Assembly (NCBI GenBank): GCA_037783415.1
Contig: JAZGTN010000037.1
Span: forward strand, 3,782,001 to 3,846,000
Direction of reading: 5' to 3'
Length of the DNA stretch: 64,000 bases
Origin: Leptasterias polaris
Taxonomy: Eukaryota; Echinodermata; Asteroidea; Forcipulatida; Asteriidae
Shown in pieces: positions 36,450 to 50,244 of this stretch; positions within the stretch are counted from its first letter, which is position 1, and each line of letters begins with the position of its first letter. Below the pieces are notes generated by a model. It worked only from the letters and a program-made list of their open reading frames with translations. It did not search any database and was not told where the DNA came from. Made by a program: the position numbers and the translations under genes.

Positions 36450-36723
36450 GTATACAGCAATCCTTCACCGATCTTGAACTCTTGGTGGCAGCAGATATGC
36501 CTCCATTACTGCGGTGTACCTGGGTGGTACTGCGCTGCCTAGCGACTGGTATAAGGTTTGGGCTACACGGCGATCATTTGATCAGTCGCGGGTTATTGGA
36601 CTTTCACTTTGCAAATCGCTTAAACCCGTCGCTAGGCAGCGCAGTACCACCCAGGTACCACCGCAATAATGGCGGTATCTGCTGCCACCAAGAGTTCAAG
36701 ATCGGTGAAGGATTGCTGTATAG
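36450..36723. mobile_element. Palindromic element, about 100-bp arms
   Basis: TATACAGCAATCCTTCACCG at the left and CGGTGAAGGATTGCTGTATA at the right begin arms that stay paired through GCAGTACCACCCAGG and GCTAGGCAGCG, with about 70 bp between them. There is no ORF. TA at both ends suggests a TA target. Confidence 0.8.
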
Positions 36724-39700
36724 TACCGAAAAGGTAAATTATCATTGAATACAAATGCTGTATATAAAAAAAATTACCTATATCACTGATACTTTAATTT
36801 CATTGTGCTACCCAAAACAACAGCTGTGACTTGGGCTACGGCTATGGCCATTGACTGCAGCAACAGTGTTGAAGAATGGGACTTTTCAGCACCTATCTGT
36901 AGCCACTAATGAAGCCATCAATTCAGACACAGCCTCATTCTTCATTAAAAACATGTTTAAATGTTTTGTGCCAATCCATCGTTGTGATATTCAAACAAAA
37001 TGGTGGCCAATGTTTGCAAATAAAAGAAAGGTCAATGCGCATGCATGAGACTTTGCAAATGCATTCTGGCCCTACAAAGGGGTAATTGTCATGAAGGTCT
37101 TTGTACAATTAGAGGGGGCATTTAACTTTATGGTCCCAATTTTGTCAGATTTTATGTTTGAGTGATTTTCATCTCTTATGTTCAGGCATCCTTGGTTTCA
37201 TCACCAGAAATATAGTAGTTTATAATCTATGGGCTCAGTCTAGATCAGGGCTGTATAATACAAACACCTGTTGGCTTGTTTTGGCTGCCTGCGTGACAGC
37301 TTAATGCTTTTAAATAATATACACAGAAGCTTTTCATTGACAGTTTAAAATCATGGCGATCTAGTGATCGATCAACCTTTATTATGTGCTTTAATATTGA
37401 TTGAGACTGCCGCGGTCCAAACAAGCTTTAGAAGTTTACCTTATCCGTCATGGGATGAACCGTTTGTCACCATGTCGACGAAGGTGTGTTCCATTCGTTT
37501 GGATGGCGGCATTTGTTATGCTTTGCGCGAGATGTGCATTATTTTATTACTCAGTTGTGATTCAGGCGGTATGGTACAGACGACAATTAATTTTTACCTT
37601 TCGTCAGTAGTGGAACCATCCTAAATTATTACTCCTTCCATGCACCATTATTTATTAAAATTTTGTTTTTAATAAATTGTAAGCATAATTGAATTTCATG
37701 GTCGCTAAAAGGTTGGTGCGAGCTGAAAACAATTCATCGTTCTGTAATTTACTATTGGTGTCTCTGAATAGAAACGGGGTTTTCTGTGTGTGTGGGTGTG
37801 TGGGTGTATAGTTGGCCTTTTCTCACGAAGCAACTGCTCCGCGCGCAGAAGGAACACTTCGATAGCACCATGTGAAAATTTTCCTGTACCGTTGTCTTAT
37901 TATTTTCGAGAAAATTAAATGGCAATTACATTTGGTTGATCTTAACTTCTATGATTGCTAGGAACTGGTTACCGGTAAATTGCCTCGAGTAGAATTGACA
38001 ATATATTTTGTCTTGGACGCATTGTCTAGTAACTTTTTATCACCCTATGACATAGATAAACTTTTTGCTTTGCTTGTTATAAAAGTCATAACTTTACTTA
38101 TTTAGACCATAGACGGTGTAGGTTGGATCATGGAGCTATGGTTGGATGTAAAAGAGGATTATGTAAAAATGTAGACATACTTTCCATTTAACCCAAACCA
38201 CGGTTTTGGCTTGGTGGGCTCTTTCTGGGCTGAAACCGTCTGCCCATGGGACTTCGCCTATTTATTATGTACAGCCCGTGTCTGGAGCGCATGTTTTTAA
38301 AACAACTGACGGCTCATGTTAGCCGGAGCCCCAAGCCTAAGCTTTTTTTTCCAAAAATGACCTATTGTGCGTTACCGATGTCATTGCGGATTCTATCCCC
38401 GGTGTGTATCTCACTGCGGTAAAGTTGACATGGCCTGAAGGAAACTGATTCAAAAGAGGGCGCTACCAGACGATATTTATACACAATTAAATAGCCATAC
38501 CGGGGACAGAGTACGTCCCCAGGGACAGAGTCCCCGGGGATAGGATATCCTGCCAGTAACACACCGCCTGTAAAACATCTTTAACATTACCATATCTATG
38601 AAGTCACGGTTCATTGGTAAATAGCGCACCACTATACCTGGCGAGCAAAAATGAGTAATCCTTTAAATTGTATAGCCTAGGTGTGGCGAAATTGCCATTA
38701 GGCATTAGTCGACTTCGCCCTTTTTTTTAAAGCGATGCGACCACGAGGCGCGATGCGACTATTAAGCCGTAAATAATACCGGAGATTTCCTGAAGGAGAC
38801 GCTTAGTGAATAATCGGGAATGCGCTCAAGCAACTGAGCTCAGTGGCAAATTGTAATAATCACTGATTGGAAGGTGTAATTTTTAATTCTGCAGATCAGA
38901 TAAGTCTAAAATTGTTGGAAGATAAAGTATATGGGCGCAGAAATCCGCATGCGCACTCCTAGGGGCTTGCTAAATCTTTTTCCCTCCAAGCTCAGCCTAA
39001 TGAAGTTTTTCAGGTATTGGCAAGAGAGCTTTCAAATTTTACATGATCCAAAGTGAAGGCGGATCCAGAAATGTTATTAGTTCATTGATATACATAATTA
39101 TACAATGTTTGGATGGCGAATCGTTGTCTGCTGGTGGGGGTTTGATGGAGTGGGGATAGTTAGGCTAATTGAAGTTTGGTTAGCAGCGGCACGGCAAGCG
39201 TCCACTTCATAGAGAACAATGGTCCCCTCTGCCAATGTATTTGTTTAAGAAGTACAAAAGGCCATTGTCAACCAGCTTGCTGTTTGTTACGTAATATTTC
39301 TTTCAGTTTTCGAGCTGTTGTTTTTGAGCACATTGTTGGGATTAAGGGGGGGTAACAAATGCTCCATCCAGAGGTTTGATATCCCCTGCAACTCCGGTTA
39401 GATAAGCAGCACAACTGACGCGTTTCAAGTGCGATTCACTGCATTCGTCGGCATCACAACGTTGCCAACAGTGACGACAAGCATTTTCACTATATAAGCG
39501 CGTAGAAATGTATAATCGTGTCCGAATCTACGGCTACGGATGGATCGCCGTAGCGTTGATGTCTCTATAATAACGTCATTGGCGGTACACCCTTGGCAAC
39601 AGTCGTAGCAGCCACTGTCGTCGGTTAATTCGGATACGGCTTGATGAGACATCCCAGCTATAAGTTTTAGAATTTCACTCTTACTACTATATTATTAATA

Positions 39701-40746
39701 CTTAAAGGACTACAACAAATAGATTACTAGGCTCGTTTTGTTTTCATAAATATTGCATTTTCGGCAAGTAGCGCTCTTCTCTCGACCTTGAGGTGTTTTG
39801 AATTTGTAAACGGGTGTTCCTATACGCGCCATACCAGCAAACGCAGAAACCTGCCTATAAAAATAGAAACTAGCTCAGACTGAACTAGCTTGACATCATA
39901 ATTTATCTAATAACCACTTGATCCTGTAGTTCGTGGCCCATACAGCTAAAAATGTCATGTGATTCACCTTCCTGTGTCCCGCTACTCCGTTGCTAAGCAA
40001 GTACATTCCCTATCTAGAACATTTTGGGTTTCAAACTGCATAAAATTGTCAGTATTTTGTTGCTCAATAAGCCAAGGTCGGTGGTTTGCTGAAAGTCTCG
40101 TTCCATTGCTGATTGTATGCATCGTACTTTATTAGATTAGACCCACTGTCCATTAGGCCTAGTACATTGTCCTTTCATGTGTCTTTTGTGACACACCCAA
40201 ACATATCTCATTGTCTGTTATTTTCACGGGCCTGGCCGGCTTTGCATAAATTACGACCTGGTACAGTCATCACACTGGCATTGCTAACTAATTACAGTGA
40301 ATGTACATGTAGGCCTACATCCCATTTTTGCAATTAATAAATAATTCATGGGTTATTTATAGTCTAACAATGGCTTTTGAACATCGCGGCTTTGTTTGCT
40401 CACAATATTGGGAACGCGGGAGACGATGTTGATTTGCATTAATAAAGCTAGACCATTATTTCATCGCTAATTCCACTTTCGTTGTCGTCGAAATAAAATT
40501 TAGGAAAACATTTGCTGTAGGATACGCCGTTTTATTTATTATATTTTCTATATTAATGTATGTTATTAGAGAGCAACACAATATTATACCCGGGATATCC
40601 CAAACAAATAAATAAATACAACTTACAAAAAATAATTTGGAACAATGGAGAATTTTAAAGCACTTTTGATACAAATTAATGTTACACAAAAACTCGCCCG
40701 CGTGTGTATTTATGACAAAAGTCTTTTTAAAAGAATAATATTATAC

Positions 40747-41124
40747 TTAAAAGGCACTGAACATGTTTGGTAATTATCAAAGACCAGTATTGTCACTCGG
40801 TGTATCCCAACATATGCATAAAAAACAAACCTGTGAAAATTTGGGCTGAATCGGTCATCGAAGTTGCAAGAAAATAAAGAAAGAAAAAACACCCTTGTTG
40901 CACAATTTTGTGTGCTTTCAGATGCTAATAAAAGGCTCCATGCATGAAGTTTTTTATTATTTTAGTGAGAAGTTACCTCTTTCTCAAAAACTACGTTACT
41001 TCAGAGGGAGTGGTTTCTCACAATGTTTTATACTATCAACAGCTCTCCGTTGCTCTCGTTACCAAGTAAGTTTTTATGCTAATATATATTTTGAGTAATT
41101 ACCAAACGTGTTCAGTGCCTTTAA
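40747..41124. mobile_element. TTAA-flanked MITE, AGGCACTG family
   Basis: TTAA, AAGGCACTGAACATGTTTGG at the left; CCAAACGTGTTCAGTGCCTT then TTAA at the right. No transposase. Confidence 0.85.
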
Positions 41125-41420
41125 AATAAACTTGTCATTGAACAAACAAGATTTATAGACGAATGGACTCCTTGCGAAAAAGAAATATGTGTATTACCAG
41201 CAGATAATAATTATTTGTAGACACACCCAAACATTGCAAACTCTCGTTACAAAGGCATGGGAGGGGCAAGGTCACGTTAAGGACAGAGTGTCGTAACTTA
41301 TGTAGTCGCCATTCTTTTTATTTTCTCATGTTGTGTACTCGAACTCGTACACGTGGACACACTATTATTTATATGAAGAATTTCCAATTGTGTTTTTAAA
41401 TAAAATCCATGTAGTATGAT

Positions 41421-41796
41421 TTAAAGGGCTGGCAGGGTATATAATTTTGGTAATTGTCAAAGATCCTCACTTTGTGTATCCCAACGTGCTATATGCATAA
41501 AATAACACCAAAAACTGCGAAAATTTGGGCTCAATTGGTCATCGAAGATGCAAGATACTATGACAGAAAAAACACCTTTATTGCATAGAATTGTCAGATG
41601 CATGATGACTGAAGCCTTTCTCAGCTTCAAATTTTTGGATGAAAAAATTACCCTTTTCTCTAAAACTACATTGCTTCAAAGGGTGCCGTTTCTAACAACG
41701 TTTTATAATATCAACCAGCTCTCCATTGCTCTTTAAGTCAGTTTTTATGGTCATTAACTGTGGAGTAATTAACAAAAGCATAAACCCTGCCTTTAA
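41421..41796. mobile_element. TTAA-flanked MITE, AGGGCTGGCAGGG type
   Basis: TTAA at 41421-41424 and 41793-41796. Ends AAGGGCTGGCAGGGT and ACCCTGCCTT are imperfect inverted repeats. The interior is related to the AGGCACTG family (AAATTTGGGCTCAATTGGTC, CAACCAGCTCTCCATTGCTC). Confidence 0.75.
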
Positions 41797-43756
41797 TAGT
41801 CGAAAGTGTGAAAGTTCTCATTTTGCTTGTATATTGGCCTACATGCATTCCTTTTGTTAGAACATTGACTTTTCAATGTCGTTGTTTTATTTTGCTTTTT
41901 TCCCCATAAGCAATCCATTTAGGCCTACAGTGAATTTTCTAGTCGAAGGTGGGAAAGACACCATTTTGCTTGTAGCACTAATGCATTCCTTTTTGTTAGA
42001 ACGTCAAATTTTCAGCAATAGGCCTATAAATTGTTTCATAACAATCATAGAGAAAGGACAGAGTAATTATTTCAAAGTCGAAACTTTCGATGGGAAAGCC
42101 CACATTTGCCTGAATATGCGCCACATAATGCATCAGTGATACCCCGGTGATGATATTACCCTTGGTTGGGGTCGTGGATGATATTGAAGTGTCGTGCTTA
42201 AAACAGGGACAACATTGTAGTTTGTGCTCGACCATGGCTTAAGGGGAGAGTTCATCGACCTGCACTAAAGTGAAGCTATGGACAGGGGGGGGGGGGACAG
42301 TACAAGAGTATTGTAAAAACTGCTCACCCCGGCCCGTACACCCTGGTTCTTACCCAAACCCATCTGCAACTGGAGTGATTTTGTCCGATGCTTATGTTTT
42401 CAGCTTTTCACCAACAGGGACGGCCCCTTTTAGTACCAAAAAATAGCACCCAGATAACGAGTAAATTGAAGAAATTACCAACAAAAATAACTTAATAGAT
42501 AACACAGGCGTTTTTTCAGTATTCAGCCACATTTTGAATAAGAAAATGGTATGGTAGTAAATATCGAGAAGCCAAACAAAATTTTTATGGGCCTGATAAT
42601 ATGGTATTATAACACACCACTAAGTGTATTTATGAACTCATTTTAATGCCATCATTTTGTTTTATGGAGTCATCGATGAACACCGTTTATTGTATGCATG
42701 GAATGGGAATGGAATGTGTTTGTATTGACACACTGAGTTTCAATGGCGATAAAAATTCATCAGCAGTAGACCGTCAAATAGCAACATTTATCGCAGAGTG
42801 TGCACAGCAAAATGCTTTTCATATTCATGACTATTCAGAACAAAAACGTATTCGAGGTCCGCGATTAAGTGTAATGTTAGCTCTGTATTAGAGTTCGCTA
42901 TATGACCAATACTGTGGCTCTGTCTGGTGGCAAAACATAGGCCTAATGGTTGAAGAAAATTTTCAAAATGCATATGTATCCATTATCAGTCACTCGGCTG
43001 TTTGTCGCGTGCCCTTTTCACTGCATTATGAACACTACTGTGGGTCACACACAGGGGAAATTGACTGTGACGCGAATACCGCTGAGAATAGCAATCCTTG
43101 CTGCTGTACATGTACATTGTAGATCCAATCACGCGTATCCAGACAACGGGGGGAAGACTATTCTTGTGACTTCAATCTTGGCGCTTAATACTGTTTCATC
43201 GGGAGAATGGATCCACGAAATTATAATCTGACAGGTTCCCTTGAAATTTTATAATTAATACTAGGGAGGCTACCTACTGCCCGGAGGTATGTTTCCGTAT
43301 GGAAATATTCCACTGTCAGCCCATGGTCAGCCTGACAGTGCATTTTAACAGTGTATAATCATGGAAGGGCCTTTCCTCGCCATCTTTGATCCTCTTCAAC
43401 AATGTGCTATTTCAATCACAAATGCCAATTCTTGTTGAAAAACTGAAAATGTGTCCAACTCATTCATTCTGTCCTCCAACCTTTGGTTCGGTCATTGAAC
43501 TTGTAGACAAACAAAATGGCTGCTACATCAATTTCAAAGATCTTTTCGTAAAACGCAAGAACATTTTTCAAATTATTCTAAAATGCTACACAGATTAGCC
43601 TATTGCTATATACGAGATTGGATTCTATACACAAAAGTGTGCTTTTTGTGCGTATAAATCTAGCTGTGAATTAATTTTTACCATGCAGTTTTTAATACCA
43701 TGTTCATATTACATATGTAAAATTCAACCGTAATTTCCATAAGTAATCAATGATCA

Positions 43757-43926
43757 TCTAATTAGAGAACAAAAAATAAGTTAGTGGCCTGACGTTTCGA
43801 CCCTAGAGAAAGACTCTGCTTGGGTCGAAACGTCAGGCCACTAACTTATTTTTTGCATTTATACCTCAGGTCCTTTTGGTTGGAAAGCAGTTTGCAACAG
43901 CTAATTCTATTTTCTAATTAGAGAAC
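43757..43926. mobile_element. Hairpin element with 14-bp flanking direct repeats
   Basis: Perfect 33-bp arms at 43771-43803 and 43822-43854 enclose an 18-base loop. The stem includes CCTGACGTTTCGACCC and its complement. A 58-base tail follows, then TCTAATTAGAGAAC, identical to the 14 bases just before the left arm. The direct repeats look like a target duplication of the length made by LINE-type integration. Confidence 0.8.
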
Positions 43927-46900
43927 GTGAGGGTTTTTTTTTTACATCAATTCCTTTCCTTGAAGTTTGGGGAATTCTGCAAACAGATTGTTGAATTTCA
44001 ATTTCCTTGCTTAATAATTGACCATGACGTGGTAATTCATGAAACTTGTCATGCTCTTGAATATTTCTATTAACATGTAAAATTCTTTCTGTTAATTTAT
44101 CTCAGAGCCCCCCCCCCCCCCCCCACCACCATCCGCTAACCCATTCCACTGCTCGAAATGGGATAGAAAAAATGTACAAATGAAATAAATAAAAATTAAA
44201 TTAATATTTGCATCCATCAAAAACACCCCCAAGTTATTACCATGTAGTGCCCCGCTCCCCCCCCCCAACAATTTTTTTTAGAGTATGCCACTGTTCAGAT
44301 TCTCTTTAATTTCCTGAAAATAATTAAAATACTAATTATCTGAATGTAATGAACACAAACAAGGAATTGCAGGGTTCAGGATTCCAGGGTGCGGAGACAT
44401 TGTTAACTCCAGTGTTTACTCAAATCTGAGCATGCACATTACTGCGAAGGTAACAGTTGACGCGCTCCATTCCAAAACCAGGTATTTCTTGCACAAATTC
44501 AAAAGCAGGTTTATTTATCCACCAAAAAGATGGTTAGAAGAACTGTCACCAAACCACCTACATATAATTTTGGCTGTTAAGATAAGTGCAATATATATCG
44601 TACATGTTATTTCTCAACATGCAGAATGTTAAGGCGAACCATAGTATTGATGCCTGACGTATTGTTTGTCATCAATGCCATTCACTATTCAGAGAAGTGC
44701 CTCATTCTGGAATGGGGTCAGTTGGGGGTGGGGGGGGGGCAGTCTTCCCCCACTTAAATTGTCCAGTGTAAATGGGGATGGCAAATTTTTTCGAAAATAC
44801 AAGACAAACTGGAACAGGACAAAAACACAATTTTGTTTTAAGCTTGATAGAACTACTTGTTTTTATACCGCGATGTGATCTGCTTCTCATTGTGGAAGGT
44901 GTAGTGATACCGACGGTGCCAGCTTGTCCAAGTCTCATTCATGTATCCGCTTTGAAACCATAGTAATCCCTCCGGCGGTGAAAACGTATGTTTCAACAGT
45001 ATGGCTTTATGAAAATTAGGTCATATCAGTACAAGTGTAATTTAAACTTAAATACTCTAAACCTTAAAATGGGAACCAAAAATTGGCTTTGCCCCTCCCC
45101 CCCACACCACCATAAAGCTGGCTACGCGCCTGCAAAGTGTCTTTTATTTACATGCACTTGGGAGTCTGCTTGTGCTATCATTTTGTAAATTAGCCCATAC
45201 TACTCAGTAATGAATAAAGAAGACAAATCAAACGAGAACTGTTTTTTGTGTTGACATGTATTATAAAATTGAATGCATGTACATGTACACTGTATGGAAA
45301 AAAACAAAAACTGCATGAAAATTTAACCAGAAGTTGATGGGTAAAATGCTGTAAGTGTAATAAACTATTAACATAGTCAACGTAATCCAATATTTTATAC
45401 ACACATCCATGCAAACAAAAAATACCAAAATGATGTGCTAAATTGCACGTAAACTGGCGTTTACTCAATAACAACCCAACACTTTTGGTCGTGGAGCAGT
45501 TTTGTTTTTTTGGACGGAGAGCTTAAGTTATTTATAACTTGTGAAAGTTTTTTAAGACACCTTCAACCCACAAACATTAATCAAAACCACACACTTTCTG
45601 AATAATGTGCCAGCATTTGTATAAAATGTTATTAAAAGTTTGCTTCTATAATGTTGAAATGCACTCTATGAATACATACAGAGTAAAATTCATTTTGGTG
45701 CCATAGACAATTCACGTTGCAGTTAAATTCCAAAACATTTTAACGATTGTTAAAAAAAAAAAAAAATAAAAAAAAATACCAAATATACATTGTACAAACA
45801 GCCAAGGAATTTGTGTCTATTTGTTGATGTTGTGAGCTGTACAGATTAATTCAACATTATCTGCTGATTTTACACAGCCACAATCAAGGTGAGGGCAAAG
45901 TTCAAAATACAATCAAACTTTAACCAGAAATTTTATCAGTAAATATACAATCTGAAGTGTTACAACTCTCCAATGTAGCCAGGTAGATTACATGGTGGAG
46001 CTGTCAACAAAATAAATACATCTATTTTTCTTATTCCCTCTCTTTACAAGGTATGGACATTTTTTTGTGTACCGGTACATGAAATAAATGTGCACACTGT
46101 GTCTTTACAAAAAAAAAAAAATTAAGATTCAGCCATTACAATGCACAATATTTTCACAAAAAGAAATAATGTGAACACGTACAATAAAAAAGGCCAACAT
46201 TACTTCCTTCTCCATTTTGCATTCTGGCCTGTGGAATCTAATGGGCATCATGTCCAAAATTGTGAATGTATTCTATTGCATTATCAACCCTACACATAAC
46301 TTAAGTCACTGAGTGTTTAATATCAGCATACATGTTAATCATGGTAGAAGAAAAAACCAAGGCCAGATATCCTTCAACCACACAATCCCTGCAAAATGTC
46401 ACGATTTTGTACATACAAGTTGGTCAGACTATCAAAACAAATTACCCATCTAATATTTCATTTAAAGTAATAGTGGTCATAAATTTATGATGTACGATTT
46501 ATTTGTGTATGCAGTGACTTGGGTTTGTTATACTAGAAGAAAGGCTTGGTCTTATTTATGGTTACTTACTTTTACTCACCCAAACCAGAATCCGAAATCA
46601 TTGCCGATGCACTAAAGACTTGAGAACACTCGACTCTACAATAATCAAATTCACCAAATTAACCCATGCATACACTGTGTGCATTTTCTTTTCAAATTCA
46701 TCCCTTCAGGTTGCTCCTAAAAATGTCATTATCCCCACCACATAAACATATTTGTCTTCTTTTGTCATCTCCATTGTGAACAATTTTCTCAGATTCATTG
46801 GGAAAGCGTTGCTATGGTAATGAAGGGCTTATCTAATTGTACGGGGATGCACTAAGTTGAGTCGCATAGAAAATAATTAAAATGTGTTTTTCATTCTCAT

Positions 46901-48734
46901 TTTTTTCATCAGTGTACTGAACAAAAAAAGTTAAAAGCCTTCCATTGAATCATAGGGGACATTTCTGACAATGTAAAAGCCGTACCACATTTCCAATTAA
47001 TGGAAATGGAATTTTCAGTTTGCCCCAGATTTTGATGTTGGTTCATCGTGTGTCCATCCCACCACAAACTCTTACACAAAATTATTTGGCATGCAAATCG
47101 TGACTGTTTAACGACAGAAACTGAAATTATTACCAGCATAAAATAGCTGAACAGTAGTTTTCAGTGATTATGAATGTTGTCAGATGTATACATAAAACCA
47201 ACAAAATGTAGCAATTTCAAAAAAAAAATATTGAGTTAAATTTACTGTAAATTTTCTCCATACTAAAAATTGTATTTCATCCAGCCAATGTTATCAATTT
47301 ATCTGAATAAATGAACATAATTTTTTATTGGACCTCCTTGAAAGAAAACAAAGTGTTTGTGTCGTAAATAAATAGCACAGAACAGTACAATTTCTTTGCA
47401 TGACCATTGATTTGCATATAGAGTGGATATTTATTTTTACAGCTGTCATAAAAGAACACAGCATGCACATGTCATAGACACTAGCATCTTACCCCCAAAA
47501 ATCAATATCAAGGCCCTTATTATATGTGCCGCCCAGTTCTAAACAGGGGTTTTCTTTTTTCAGTAGTCGGGTTCTGTGAAATTGCATAGCCTATTTTGAT
47601 AAACATCATACTATGAAAAATTGTGTGTGCAATCGTCAATCCCTGTAAATAACTTTGATATTTTTATGAGAATCTACTTTCAAAAAATACAATCTTTCCA
47701 AATTGCATACGGAACAAATACTGATTTAATATTGAGAGCAGATATCATTTCTGCATCGGGGGATAAAGATTTAAAGACACAAAATAAGATTCAGCATATT
47801 TGCCCTACAGAACTCGAAAAGCACCGAGTACACAATGCTAATATCAGTGGAAGGAAAAACACTGAACTCATATTGGCTTAATTGTGTAAACCATGTGTAA
47901 ACTAAGGAAATTTAAAGGTTACTTCTTGCCGTTGTGGAATTAAGAAAGCGTTGAATCGGTTATGAAAACGAGGTTCACAATACAAACAACCTTGACTGTT
48001 CATGTGGCCCAGACATAAAAGCAAGCTCGACAATGCATGTCGCAAAACATTATTTACCCAAGGCTATGGTTTCAGGTTTGTGTTTGCAGTTTATTGTCAT
48101 TAAAACCCCTACCAGCTGAACAGATTCTACCAGCCCTTGACCCCATGGCTAACAGAAACAGGTTTTTGTGTTTTGTTGACACTCACCCAATTCGACACCC
48201 ATGACAATGGCTTACACCTAAGAACCTTCACACTTGGCTTCCTTAAATCTCTCCCAAGTATCAAGCCTCAAAGGTTTAAAAAAACAACAAATGGGATTTT
48301 CCAGCCACCATGAACAATGTTAACACCAAATGGGTACATAGATGGGATTTTTCTGTTAACACATGAATACACTGTGAAGTATGTGTATTGTGTACAAAAC
48401 AATTTTAACAAAGACCAATTCTCGAAACGGAACAACAAAGGACCGTTTGTGCATTAACAGTGCTTTGTGATGTACAAATTCTGTACAGTAGAATATGATG
48501 ACTAACTCGAACCCACAAAAAAGACTCTTTTATTTGTCCCTGATGATACATGTGTGTCAATAAAAAATATTTCTGAAAGAAAATTGTGTTCTTTTGTAGG
48601 CTTTATGAAAAATCTACATATTCACACACAAATCCTAATTAAAAGGCATTTCCTTGTGCCAACTAGGCAAATATTTCATTTCACAATTTTGTAGAACAAA
48701 GGTTTCTGTTTTTTAATAATCTGAACCTTGTTTT

Positions 48735-49240
48735 GGTGATTAATTTGAGACCAAAATTTCTTGAATGGCAACAATCTTGCAATTAATTCATTGGTAAATT
48801 CCTTTATGTGGAACATTTTGCAATTTGTTTTTGTGCCATCGAAGTGTCATTTCAAGACAAAAATTCATAGAAATTCACCTTTATTAAATTATTGGTGTTT
48901 AATTTGTGACCGAAAATATTGAATGTGAACAATCTATTCTTGCAATTTCATTTGTGATTTTCCTCTACATGTATGTGGAATATTTTTCTTAATTTTTTTA
49001 TAACAGGGAAACTGTTTACAGGTGCCAACGCAGTGTCATTTCAAGACAAAAAATCATAGCAATTTACCTTTTTGTGCGTTTTAATTGCCACCCAAATTTT
49101 TTGAATGGCAACAATCTTGCAATTTCATTTTAATTTCCCCTACACTGTATGTGGAACATTTTGATATTTTTTATGAGAACATGGAAACTAATTACTGGTG
49201 CCATTTCAAGAGAAAAAAAGTCATAGAAATTCACATCACG
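48735..49240 (-). repeat. Three diverged tandem copies of about 165-180 bp
   Basis: The blocks GAATGGCAACAATCTTGCAAT, TATGTGGAACATTTTG, GTGTCATTTCAAGACAAAAA and CATAGAAATTCACCTTT recur in order three times (about 48740, 48905 and 49090). They sit in the likely DYRK2 3' UTR. Confidence 0.8.
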
Positions 49241-49313
49241 CACAATTTCAAAGACAGAATGTTCAGCAGAGAGGATGGCTTAATAAATTATTTTTAACTG
49301 TGTCTCGAGTCTC

Positions 49314-49548
49314 AACAATAGATAGTTCCCAGTAGATGCCATCTTTACGGGCAAATCGCATTTTGGCTAGCAGGCACGCCAAGCGCTCAAATTATTAACG
49401 CAGCCGCGTCGTTCACTAACCAATCAGGCAATGAGTTTTGTGAAATGTGCGCGTGCTGCACGCCGTTCTCACGCGTAACGCATGACTATGTGTTCCAAAT
49501 TGCCCGTAAAGATGCCGATTTACGTCATATTACAACCTATCTATTGTT
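49314..49548. mobile_element. MITE with AACAATAGATAG ends
   Basis: AACAATAGATAG and CTATCTATTGTT are exact inverted ends. Inside, GCCATCTTTACGGGCAA and TTGCCCGTAAAGATGCC pair again. It is GC-richer than its surroundings. Confidence 0.75.
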
Positions 49549-50244
49549 TTTACTTTCTTTTCTGAATATCGGTGTTTGGAATTTACATTTAAAACTCGCA
49601 ACGTTTATACAATAAAAATCTTGCCTCTTTCAGTGTGGGTTTAAATCACAGCACCACTTTATCCATCACTCTAGGAATGTTCTGTCATTATTCCATTAAT
49701 TCAGAGTTTAAATACATCTGAACAAACAAAGAATGCCAAACAATGTTTTTACAAATTAAAAACATGGAATCAGGTAAAAAGTGCACATAAAAATATAGTC
49801 ATATTTACAAAATTTATACATTTTGTACACAGTGTTAACTTGATAGAAATAAAACTGTTTGGCATTCCTTGATTAAATGACAGCATGGTCAAACTTAAGT
49901 TGTGTGATCTCTCTGGCATTGTTTTTTTTTTTTTCCTCACTTGAAAATTCCGATAAACAATCACATTGGTTTAAAACGATAAAAATTAATATCTTTGCAT
50001 AAAAGATGGTAAAAATTCATGATCGTTCCATTAATTTTAAGAAGAAAGAGCAAGTACTGGCAGTGGTAAAAAGGGAATTTGATTTAACTAAAACTGTTCC
50101 CAGTACTCAAGAAAGAAATATCGGCTAAAACAAAAAGTAGAATAATTTTCATGTGAAGTTTTTATCATTTTCAACATCTGCCATGAAAGATCACACTTTG
50201 GATTTCATCAATTCGTGTCCATACACAACTGTTTTTGATGTCTT

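Larger units (their letters stand above)
31766..45150. other. Intergenic region between converging FBXL5 and DYRK2
   Basis: No coding gene is supported in these 13.4 kb. The FBXL5 3' UTR must start here, but I see no clear polyadenylation signal close to the stop. The region holds a minisatellite, a hAT-like element, TTAA MITEs, palindromes and a LINE tail, listed separately. The parts at 37.0-40.7 and 41.8-43.7 kb show nothing recognisable beyond decayed GGCTAC repeats near 39.5 kb. Confidence 0.7.
45150..50244 (-). other. Probable long 3' UTR of DYRK2
   Basis: Inference: about 5 kb of AT-rich DNA downstream of the DYRK2 stop, largely free of the MITEs that fill the flanks. Several minus-strand AATAAA hexamers occur (for example the complement at 45143-45148). 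Where the transcript ends cannot be decided from sequence. It contains the triplication and the MITE listed next. Confidence 0.35.
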
